Positions 1-4,188 of a stretch of DNA of 5,380 bases are shown here, piece after piece. The notes beneath the pieces were generated by a model, which was given only the letters and a program-made list of their open reading frames with translations, had not been told where the DNA came from and did no database searches. The DNA is from Alphaproteobacteria bacterium. GTDB taxonomy: Bacteria; Pseudomonadota; Alphaproteobacteria; Geminicoccales; Geminicoccaceae. A program made the translations under genes and the position numbers. Position 1 is the first letter of the stretch. Each line of letters begins with the position of its first letter. Where the stretch lies: positions 1 to 5,380 of the forward strand of contig JALSGW010000065.1 in assembly GCA_026982585.1 (NCBI GenBank), read 5' to 3'.

Positions 1-701
1 GGGCCCAGTACGTGCCGGAGGACGAGCTTCGCGAAGGCGAGCAGGCGCTGTTCATCTCCGGCACCGAGCTGCGCCGGCGGCTGCGCGAGGGCCTCGAGAT
101 CCCCGACTGGTTCTCCTTCCCCGAGGTGATCGAGGAGCTCCGGCGGCGCTATCCGCCCCGCCACCGGCAGGGCTTCACCGTGTTCTTCACCGGCCTCTCG
201 GGCAGCGGCAAGTCGACCATCGCCCAGGCGCTTCGGGTCAAGCTCATGGAGATCGGCACCCGGCCGGTGACGCTCCTCGACGGCGACATCGTGCGCAAAC
301 ATCTCTCGAGCGAGCTCGGCTTCTCCAAGGAACACCGCGACCTCAACATCCTCCGCATCGGCTTTGTCGCAGCCGAGATCACCAAAAACGGCGGCGCCGC
401 CATCTGCGCGCCGATCGCGCCCTACCGGGAGACCCGGCGCAGGGTTAGGGAGATGATCGAGCCCCACGGCGGCTTCATCGAGGTGCACGTGGCCACCCCG
501 CTCGAGGTGTGCGAGGCGCGCGACCGCAAAGGCCTCTACGCCAAGGCCCGGGCCGGGCTCATTCCCAACTTCACCGGCATCTCCGATCCCTACGAGGAGC
601 CCGAGGCGCCGGAGCTGCGGATCGACACCACCAAGTTGACCCCGGACCTCGCCGCCCAGAAGATCCTGCTCAAGCTGGAAGCGATGGGCTTCATCCGCTA
701 A
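1..701 (+). CDS. Bifunctional sulfate adenylyltransferase/adenylylsulfate kinase, 3' part
   Basis: This is the C-terminal part of a fused ATP sulfurylase/APS kinase, which makes APS from sulfate and ATP and then phosphorylates APS to PAPS in the cytoplasm. The reading frame is open to the window edge (first whole codon at base 3, reading AQYVPEDE), so the GTG at 12 is an internal valine, not the start. Visible residues 1-50 match the end of the sulfurylase domain (ISGTELRRRLREG, then IPDWFSFPEV). The kinase domain follows, with P-loop GLSGSGKST (residues 64-72), LDGD (92-95), the FSKEHRDLNILR segment (107-118), CAPIAPYRE (135-143) and DRKGLYAKA followed by FTGISDPYE near the end. All key kinase motifs are intact, so the kinase is probably active rather than the degenerate regulatory type of some fungal fusions. 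About 350-400 N-terminal residues should lie upstream. A stand-alone cysC is excluded by the sulfurylase tail. The TAA stop is at 699-701. Confidence 0.93.
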   Translation, partial: AQYVPEDELREGEQALFISGTELRRRLREGLEIPDWFSFPEVIEELRRRYPPRHRQGFTVFFTGLSGSGKSTIAQALRVKLMEIGTRPVTLLDGDIVRKHLSSELGFSKEHRDLNILRIGFVAAEITKNGGAAICAPIAPYRETRRRVREMIEPHGGFIEVHVATPLEVCEARDRKGLYAKARAGLIPNFTGISDPYEEPEAPELRIDTTKLTPDLAAQKILLKLEAMGFIR

Positions 702-734
702 GTGCGGGTGGAGGCGTATGACGGGGAGTGCGGG

Positions 735-926
735 ATGAGAATCGTCGGCGTGCTGCTGCTCGTGGCCATGGCGGCGGTGCTGGCGGTGCTGATGGTGGGG
801 GTGTGGAGCTTTGTGAAGGGCGGGCCCTTCTACCAGCGCTACGGCAACCGGCTGATGCAGGCGCGGGTGGGTCTGCAGCTGGTGGCGGCGCTCCTGCTCG
901 GGCTCATGTTCCTCACCCAGTTCTAG
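735..926 (+). CDS. Small two-helix membrane protein, HIG1-domain type
   Basis: This 63-residue protein has two predicted membrane helices (about residues 3-26 and 45-62) joined by a basic loop, KGGPFYQRYGNRLMQAR. The loop followed by VGLQ resembles the HIG1 (hypoxia-induced gene 1) domain, whose bacterial members usually read roughly N-x3-R-x-R-x3-Q; here N38, R44 and Q48 fit but Q42 replaces the first arginine. Eukaryotic HIG1 proteins associate with respiratory complexes; the role of the bacterial ones is not clear to me. ATG 735 is chosen because GGGGAG at 723-728 sits six bases upstream. An in-frame GTG at 702, directly after the previous stop, would add a polar 11-residue tail and is less likely. 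It lies 33 bases after the sulfurylase/kinase gene and two bases before the adenosyltransferase, so co-transcription is likely. The alternative is an unrelated two-helix protein. Confidence 0.8.
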   Translation: MRIVGVLLLVAMAAVLAVLMVGVWSFVKGGPFYQRYGNRLMQARVGLQLVAALLLGLMFLTQF

Positions 927-928
927 GC

Positions 929-1492
929 ATGGGCGCGCGCTTGTCCCGCATCTACACCCGCGGCGGCGACCGGGGGCGCACCGGCCTCGCCGACGGGCGG
1001 CGGGTCGCCAAGGACGAGCTCCGCATCGAGGCCATCGGCGCGGTGGACGAGGCCAATGCCGCCATCGGGCTCGCGCGCCTCTACACCGCCGGCGAGGCGG
1101 ACGCCATCCTCGCCCGTATCCAAAACGACCTCTTCGACCTCGGCGCCGGTCTCGCCCGCCCGCAGGCGGAGGACACGGAGGGGCGGCTCGCTGTGGCCGA
1201 CAGCCAGGTGAAGCGGCTCGAGGAGGAGATCGACCGCCTCAACGCCGAGCTCGCACCGCTCGCCAACTTCATCCTGCCGGGCGGCTCGCCGGCCGCCGCC
1301 CATCTCCATCTCGCCCGCACGGTGGTGCGGCGGGCCGAGCGGCGGGTGGTGGCGCTCTCCCGCCGGGAGGCGGTGGAGGCCGCCGCCCTGCGCTACCTCA
1401 ACCGGCTCTCGGACCTGCTCTTCGTACTCGCCCGCTGGCTCAACCGGCGCGGGCGGGCGGACGTGCTCTGGCGGCCCGCCGCCCACCGATAA
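929..1492 (+). CDS. ATP:cob(I)alamin adenosyltransferase, PduO type
   Basis: This 187-residue enzyme transfers the adenosyl group of ATP to cob(I)alamin or a corrinoid precursor, making the Co-C bond of adenosylcobalamin in the cytoplasm. Family motifs run in order: the N-terminal ATP-binding segment IYTRGGDRGRTGL (8-20), GAVDEANAAIGLA (37-49), NDLFDLGAGLA (66-76), FILPGGSPAAAHLHLAR (114-130), RRAER (134-138) and YLNRLSDLLFVLAR (156-169). F114 and the arginines of the RTVVRRAER stretch correspond to active-site positions known from characterised PduO enzymes. Length is normal for the family, which forms trimers. ATG 929 is two bases after the HIG1-type stop codon and has no obvious Shine-Dalgarno sequence, suggesting translational coupling. 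The frame is open upstream to 728, but that stretch overlaps the HIG1-type gene and its translation is low-complexity, so it is rejected. No other B12 gene is visible, so the pathway partner cannot be told. Confidence 0.93.
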   Translation: MGARLSRIYTRGGDRGRTGLADGRRVAKDELRIEAIGAVDEANAAIGLARLYTAGEADAILARIQNDLFDLGAGLARPQAEDTEGRLAVADSQVKRLEEEIDRLNAELAPLANFILPGGSPAAAHLHLARTVVRRAERRVVALSRREAVEAAALRYLNRLSDLLFVLARWLNRRGRADVLWRPAAHR

Positions 1493-1529
1493 GCCCCGCC
1501 CCCGCGCCGGGAGCGGCTCCGGCCGCCCC

Positions 1530-1558
1530 TGGACAGGCCGCGAAGCGGTTCCTATAAC
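1530..1558 (+). promoter_or_regulatory. Sigma70-like promoter of the tRNA-Phe gene
   Basis: TGGACA at 1530-1535 (5 of 6 to TTGACA) and TATAAC at 1553-1558 (5 of 6 to TATAAT) are separated by exactly 17 bases. Transcription would start near 1564-1566, giving a leader of only about 6-8 bases before the mature tRNA. The stretch after the -10 box, AGCGTCGCGC, is GC-rich like the discriminators of stable-RNA promoters under stringent control. Both are inferences from sequence alone. Confidence 0.72.
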
Positions 1559-1571
1559 AGCGTCGCGCATC

Positions 1572-1647
1572 GCCCAGGTAGCTCAGTCGGTAGAGCAGGG
1601 GACTGAAAATCCCCGTGTCGGCGGTTCGATTCCGTCCCTGGGCACCA
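1572..1647 (+). tRNA. tRNA-Phe (GAA)
   Basis: This 76-base gene folds into a full cloverleaf. The acceptor stem is GCCCAGG (1572-1578) with CCTGGGC (1637-1643). The D stem is GCTC/GAGC around the loop AGTCGGTA. The anticodon stem GGGGA/TCCCC (1598-1602, 1610-1614) encloses CTGAAAA, with anticodon GAA at 1605-1607. The variable loop is GTGTC, and the T arm is GGCGG-TTCGATT-CCGTC with one G-U pair (1621-1635). A1644 is the discriminator and CCA is encoded at 1645-1647. GAA decodes both phenylalanine codons. Sequence and encoded CCA resemble gammaproteobacterial tRNA-Phe. No duplicated 3' end that would mark an integration site is seen in the window. Confidence 0.98.
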
Positions 1648-1678
1648 CCGCCGCGAGCGGGACGGGTCCAGCCGCAAA

Positions 1679-1702
1679 CCTTCCGCCCCGGGAGGGGGAA
1701 GG
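1679..1702. repeat. Imperfect palindromic repeat, copy 1
   Basis: This 24-base copy starts CCTTCCGCCCCGGG and ends GAGGGGGAAGG. The ends CCTTCC and GGAAGG pair perfectly, then a G-G mismatch interrupts the stem. It is the shortest of three copies, lacking the central bases of the others. It lies 31 bases after the tRNA and is followed by TCTCT, so it could help end the tRNA transcript, but there is no proper T-run. Confidence 0.75.
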
Positions 1703-1738
1703 TCTCTAGATATATCGACCTCAACCATCCCTTTATCG

Positions 1739-1766
1739 CTTTCGCCCCGGCCCGGGAGGGGGAAGG
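1739..1766. repeat. Imperfect palindromic repeat, copy 2
   Basis: This 28-base copy (CTTTCGCCCCGG, then CCCGGGAGGGGGAAGG) matches copies 1 and 3 over its right arm, with a slightly altered left end (CTTTCG for CCTTCCG). The central GGCCCGGG gives it its own short symmetry. The bases between copies are not similar to each other, so only the palindrome is repeated, not a longer unit. Confidence 0.75.
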
Positions 1767-1798
1767 AGCAAGAGGTCGGGCGAGGTCTTAGCGGAACG

Positions 1799-1827
1799 CC
1801 TTCCGCCCCGGCTCGGGAGGGGGAAGG
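1799..1827. repeat. Imperfect palindromic repeat, copy 3
   Basis: This 29-base copy (CCTTCCGCCCCGGCTCGGG, then AGGGGGAAGG) is the most complete. It ends 30 bases before the DUF192 stop codon, so on the minus strand it would be a hairpin just downstream of that gene. With copies 1 and 2 it forms a cluster typical of REP-like elements in convergent gaps. The GC hairpin might protect or end transcripts from either side. Confidence 0.75.
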
Positions 1828-1857
1828 TGTCGCCCGGGCGCGCGGATCGGCCGGCGG

Positions 1858-2325
1858 CTAGCCCAGCGGCGCGAGCCGCAGGCGATCGCCCGGCTCGAGC
1901 CCGTAGCGGGCCACCGCGCCGGCCGGCAGCTCCAGCACGTAGCGCACCGGCATCGGCGGGCGGATGGTGGTGGTGTCCAGGGGCTGGGCGTTGCGATAGA
2001 TCCACACCACCCGCAGCTCGCGGTCGAAGAACACCATGTCGAGCGGCACGTAGGTGTTCTTCATCCACATGGCGATCGCCCGCGGGGCGCCGAAGTCGAA
2101 CAGCATGCCGTAGTCCTCGGGCAGCTCCTCGCGGAACATCAGCCCGTGGGCCCACTGCCGGGGCTCCAGCGCCAGCTCGAGTTCGATGGGGAAAGCGCCC
2201 TTTTGGGTGACCAGCACGCCGCGGCCCTTGGGAAAGGTGAGGTCGTGGGCGCGCAGGGCGGGCGCGGCGAGGAGGATCGCGAGGAGAAGGGCCAGGGTCT
2301 TCCAAAATCGGCGGCGCTCTGGCAT
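1858..2325 (-). CDS. DUF192 family exported protein
   Basis: This 155-residue protein belongs to the DUF192 family, whose biochemical role is not firmly known. Residues 1-26 form a classic signal peptide: basic MPERRRFWK, a leucine/alanine core, and a probable cleavage site after ALRA, so the mature protein should be periplasmic. The DUF192 core is complete: WAHGLMFREELPEDYGMLFDF (58-78), MWMKNTYVPLDMVFFD (86-101), VVWIYRNAQPL (106-116), PVRYVLELPAG (126-136) and a final YGLEPGDRL (141-149). The start at 2325 is chosen because it begins directly with the signal peptide. The longer frame to 2388 would overlap apt and bury the signal peptide behind 21 residues. Only a weak GGGA lies upstream as ribosome site. 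It converges with tRNA-Phe across the repeat cluster and diverges from apt. Confidence 0.9.
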   Translation of the reverse strand: MPERRRFWKTLALLLAILLAAPALRAHDLTFPKGRGVLVTQKGAFPIELELALEPRQWAHGLMFREELPEDYGMLFDFGAPRAIAMWMKNTYVPLDMVFFDRELRVVWIYRNAQPLDTTTIRPPMPVRYVLELPAGAVARYGLEPGDRLRLAPLG

Positions 2326-2342
2326 CAGGCGCAAGTCCCAGC

Positions 2343-2350
2343 AAGGAGGT
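2343..2350 (+). promoter_or_regulatory. Strong Shine-Dalgarno sequence for apt
   Basis: AAGGAGGT is a near-perfect complement of the 16S rRNA 3' end. It sits 12 bases before ATG 2363, a little farther than usual, but no closer in-frame start exists. It occupies part of the 37-base gap between the divergent apt and DUF192 starts. Confidence 0.75.
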
Positions 2351-2362
2351 GCCGCGCCGACC

Positions 2363-2878
2363 ATGGAGCTTGCCGCACGAATCCGCAAGATCCCGGACTT
2401 TCCGAAGCCCGGGATCCTGTTCTACGACATCTCCACCCTGCTCATCGACCCCGCGGCCTGGCGCGAGACCATCGGCCGGCTCGCCGAGGCGGCGCGGGCG
2501 TTTCGCCCCGAGGTGCTGGCGGCGATCGAATCCCGGGGCTTTCTGCTGGCGGCACCGCTCGCGCTCGAGCTCGGGGTGGGATTCGTGATGGTGCGCAAGG
2601 TCGGCAAACTCCCCGGCACCGTGGTCAGCCACAGCTACGATCTCGAATACGGCAGCGACACCCTGCAGCTCGCCGACGGGCTGATCCGAAGGGGCAGCCG
2701 GGCGCTGGTGGTGGACGATCTGATCGCCACCGGCGGCACCGCGGCGGCGAGCGTGGAGCTGCTGCGCAAGGTGGGCGCCGAGGTGGTCGGCGCCCTGTTC
2801 CTGATCGAGCTCGAAGGACTCGAAGGCCTCGCCCGGCTGCCGGTGCCGGGACGCTCGATTCTGCGCTTTCCCGCCTGA
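2363..2878 (+). CDS. apt: Adenine phosphoribosyltransferase
   Basis: This 171-residue purine-salvage enzyme converts adenine and PRPP to AMP and pyrophosphate in the cytoplasm. The family signature is complete: IPDFPKPGILFYDIS near the N-terminus (10-24), the ESRGFLLAAPLA loop (56-67), VRKVGKLPGTVV (77-88) and YDLEYGSD (92-99) of the catalytic region, and the PRPP-binding motif VVDDLIATGGT (116-126). Length and order match bacterial Apt (about 170-185 residues). Hypoxanthine or xanthine phosphoribosyltransferases share the PRPP motif but lack the PDFPKPGI opening and YDLEYG. The start at ATG 2363 is set by AAGGAGGT at 2343-2350. The gene is divergent from the DUF192 gene, and its promoter probably lies inside that gene's 5' end; I see no convincing -35/-10 pair there. 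It converges with the YgaP-like gene over a 55-base gap in which I see no clear terminator. Confidence 0.96.
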   Translation: MELAARIRKIPDFPKPGILFYDISTLLIDPAAWRETIGRLAEAARAFRPEVLAAIESRGFLLAAPLALELGVGFVMVRKVGKLPGTVVSHSYDLEYGSDTLQLADGLIRRGSRALVVDDLIATGGTAAASVELLRKVGAEVVGALFLIELEGLEGLARLPVPGRSILRFPA

Positions 2879-2933
2879 GAGGGCGGCGGGGCCTTGCGGA
2901 TGACGTCCACGCCCCTATGCTGCACCCCTTCGC

Positions 2934-3137
2934 TCAGGAGAAGGCCTCGCCGGGACGCACACCCAGCCGCTTGAGGATGCGGGCGAGCGGACAGAAGCCG
3001 GTGAGGCTCGCCTGCGCCATGTTGGCGCCCACGAAGGCGGTGAGCGCCAGCCACCAGGGCGAGTGCCAAAGGGCGAGGGCGACGCTGAGGAGGATCACGA
3101 TGCCGGCGAACAGCAGCACGGCACGGTCGATGGTCAT
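2934..3137 (-). CDS. YgaP-like transmembrane domain protein (DUF2892)
   Basis: This 67-residue inner-membrane protein has two predicted helices (about 6-24 and 27-46), then TGFCPLARILKRLGVRPGE (46-64), the FCP-containing signature of the YgaP-like transmembrane domain family. In E. coli YgaP this domain follows a rhodanese domain; here it stands alone, as in many proteobacteria. C49 is the only cysteine. No enzymatic function is established for the isolated domain; in several bacteria relatives are found near ArsR-family, sulfide- or persulfide-linked regulators, so a link to sulfur stress is possible but only inferred. ATG at 3137-3135 is preceded by GGGAG nine bases upstream, and the stop is TGA. 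The gene is divergent from the RND adaptor across a 79-base gap with an apparent shared operator. The longer overlapping frame at 2635-3147 is a shadow. Confidence 0.88.
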   Translation of the reverse strand: MTIDRAVLLFAGIVILLSVALALWHSPWWLALTAFVGANMAQASLTGFCPLARILKRLGVRPGEAFS

Positions 3138-3156
3138 TGGAGGACACTCCCTTGTC

Positions 3157-3165
3157 TCTATATCA
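3157..3165 (-). promoter_or_regulatory. Probable extended -10 promoter of the YgaP-like gene
   Basis: Read on the minus strand this is TGATATAGA, a TGn extended -10 followed by TATAGA. No good -35 is visible at the matching distance, which extended -10 promoters can tolerate. Transcription would start near 3150, shortly before the ribosome site. It overlaps the left arm of the shared dyad. Confidence 0.5.
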
Positions 3166-3180
3166 GCCGTTGCTTATATA
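3159..3180. promoter_or_regulatory. 22-base dyad, probable operator of the divergent unit
   Basis: TATATCAGC and GCTTATATA form 9-base arms around CGTT, pairing at 8 of 9 positions (the mismatch is C3164/T3175). This AT-rich dyad is conspicuous in a GC-rich window and covers the -10 elements of both divergent promoters. Its shape fits a dimeric repressor such as an ArsR-family protein, but no regulator gene is in the window, so the binding protein is unknown. Confidence 0.6.
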
Positions 3181-3181
3181 C

Positions 3182-3195
3182 GACGCGATCGCGTC
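3182..3195. repeat. Perfect 14-base palindrome
   Basis: GACGCGATCGCGTC is its own reverse complement. It begins one base after the 22-base dyad and covers the expected transcription start of the RND operon. It could be a second regulator site or a small hairpin at the RNA 5' end. In GC-rich DNA a chance origin is also possible. Confidence 0.55.
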
Positions 3196-3216
3196 CCGGA
3201 CAAGAGGTAAGCGGCC

Positions 3217-4185
3217 ATGAAACGCTTGGGCGCTGTGGTGGCGCTGCTGTTGCTGGCGGGCGGGCTTCGGGCCCAGCCGTTCGAGGTGGCGCCGGTGGAG
3301 CTGGTCGATCGCAAGGCGGTGTTCGCCACCGTGGAGAGCGTCGAGCGCACGGTGGCGCGGGCGCGCATCGGCGGCACCGTGGCCGAGCTCGGCATCGACG
3401 AGGGGGACCGGATCGAGGCGGGACAATTGATCGCGCGGGTGGTGGATCCCAAGCTGGAGCGCGAGCTCACCGCAATTGATGCGGAGATCCGGGCCCTCGA
3501 GGCCCAGCTCGCGCTCGCCCGCACCGAGCGCGACCGCGCCCGCGAGTTGCGCCAGCGCGGCGCCATCCCCCAGGCGCGTCTGGACGAGGCGGAGGCCTCC
3601 TTCCGGGTGGTGCAGGGCCAGCTCGCCGCCGCCCGCGCCCGGCGCGCGGTGGTGGAGCAGCGTCTTGCCGAGGGCGCGGTGCTGGCTCCTGCGAGCGGGC
3701 GGGTTTTGGACGTGCGGGTCACCGCCGGCACGGTCATCCTGCCCGGCGAGGTGGTGGCGGAGATCGCCCTCGAGACCTACATCCTGAGGGCCCGGCTGCC
3801 GGAGCGCCACGCCCGTTTCGTGCGCGAAGGGGACCGGGTGTGGATCGGCCCCCGCGGGCTCGGCCCCGCCACCCCGGTGGGCGAGGGGCGCATCGTCAAG
3901 GTCTATCCCGAAATCCGCCAGGGCCGGGTGGTGGTGGACATCGCCGCCGAGGGCATCGGTTCCTACTTCGTCGGCGAGCGCGCCCGCATCGAGGTGGAGG
4001 CGGGCCGGCGCACCGTGTTCCTGGTGCCGCCCCGCTACATCGGCCAACGTTTCGGCGTCGATTTCGTGCGGCTCGAGGACGGCCGCGAGGTGATCATCCA
4101 AAGGGGGCTCGCCCGCGAGGGCGGGATCGAGGTGCTGGCGGGCTTGCGCGCGGGCGATCGTCTCGTGCCGATCGCGGAGCGCTGA
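3217..4185 (+). CDS. RND efflux periplasmic adaptor (membrane fusion protein)
   Basis: This 322-residue protein should bridge an inner-membrane RND pump and an outer-membrane channel. Residues 1-19 are a signal peptide ending GGLRA before QPFEV; there is no lipobox cysteine, so it is not a lipoprotein. Domains follow the adaptor pattern: first half of the lipoyl domain (about 47-78, RIGGTVAELGIDEGDRIEAGQLIA spanning its core), a coiled-coil hairpin rich in E, R, A and Q (about 80-150) with turn QRGAIPQARLDEA, second lipoyl half (APASGRVLDVRVTAGT, 157-172), a beta-barrel (about 186-262) and a membrane-proximal domain to the end (GLRAGDRLVPI). It is somewhat short for the family (often 350-400). 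ATG 3217 follows AGAGGT by eight bases. The stop is three bases before the permease start. Substrate cannot be read from the adaptor. Confidence 0.93.
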   Translation: MKRLGAVVALLLLAGGLRAQPFEVAPVELVDRKAVFATVESVERTVARARIGGTVAELGIDEGDRIEAGQLIARVVDPKLERELTAIDAEIRALEAQLALARTERDRARELRQRGAIPQARLDEAEASFRVVQGQLAAARARRAVVEQRLAEGAVLAPASGRVLDVRVTAGTVILPGEVVAEIALETYILRARLPERHARFVREGDRVWIGPRGLGPATPVGEGRIVKVYPEIRQGRVVVDIAAEGIGSYFVGERARIEVEAGRRTVFLVPPRYIGQRFGVDFVRLEDGREVIIQRGLAREGGIEVLAGLRAGDRLVPIAER

Positions 4186-4188
4186 ACC

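Larger units (their letters stand above)
3152..3180 (+). promoter_or_regulatory. Probable promoter of the RND adaptor-permease operon
   Basis: TTGTCT (3152-3157) and TATATA (3175-3180) are spaced by exactly 17 bases, a sound sigma70-like pair. Transcription would start near 3187, about 30 bases before the ATG at 3217, leaving room for AGAGGT at 3203-3208. The -10 box and most of the spacer lie inside the 22-base dyad, which suggests repression by occlusion. Confidence 0.6.

Noticed and set aside
12..14. GTG at 12 as the start of a separate adenylylsulfate kinase gene
   Set aside because: The frame is open before it and reads AQY, continuous with a sulfurylase C-terminal domain. A start here would leave about 50 residues of broken sulfurylase, so it is an internal codon of the fusion.
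923..1570. A 215-codon minus-strand frame opposite the adenosyltransferase
   Set aside because: Low-complexity G/A/R/P/E-rich translation without motifs, fully opposite a gene with all PduO family motifs.
1440..1724. A 94-codon minus-strand frame containing RNRTADTGIFSPLLYRLSYLG
   Set aside because: This peptide is the antisense translation of the tRNA-Phe gene, a well-known spurious protein in databases. The remainder is antisense of the adenosyltransferase end and the repeat region.
1625..1738. Possible attachment site or island insertion at the tRNA-Phe 3' end
   Set aside because: No direct repeat of the tRNA 3' end and no integrase or foreign gene is seen downstream; the next genes are ordinary chromosomal ones.
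1679..1827. CRISPR array interpretation of the three spaced repeats
   Set aside because: The repeats vary in length and sequence, are too few, and no cas gene is nearby. They are imperfect palindromes of REP type.
1733..2632. A 299-codon minus-strand frame, and plus-strand frames at 1827-2210 and 2146-3210, over DUF192 and apt
   Set aside because: All are R/A/P/G-rich shadows in other frames of DUF192, apt and the YgaP-like gene, and none shows family motifs.
2879..2933. Possible bidirectional terminator between apt and the YgaP-like gene
   Set aside because: Only a weak GGGGC/GCCCC pairing with a loop of about 20 bases is present, and there is no T-run on either strand.
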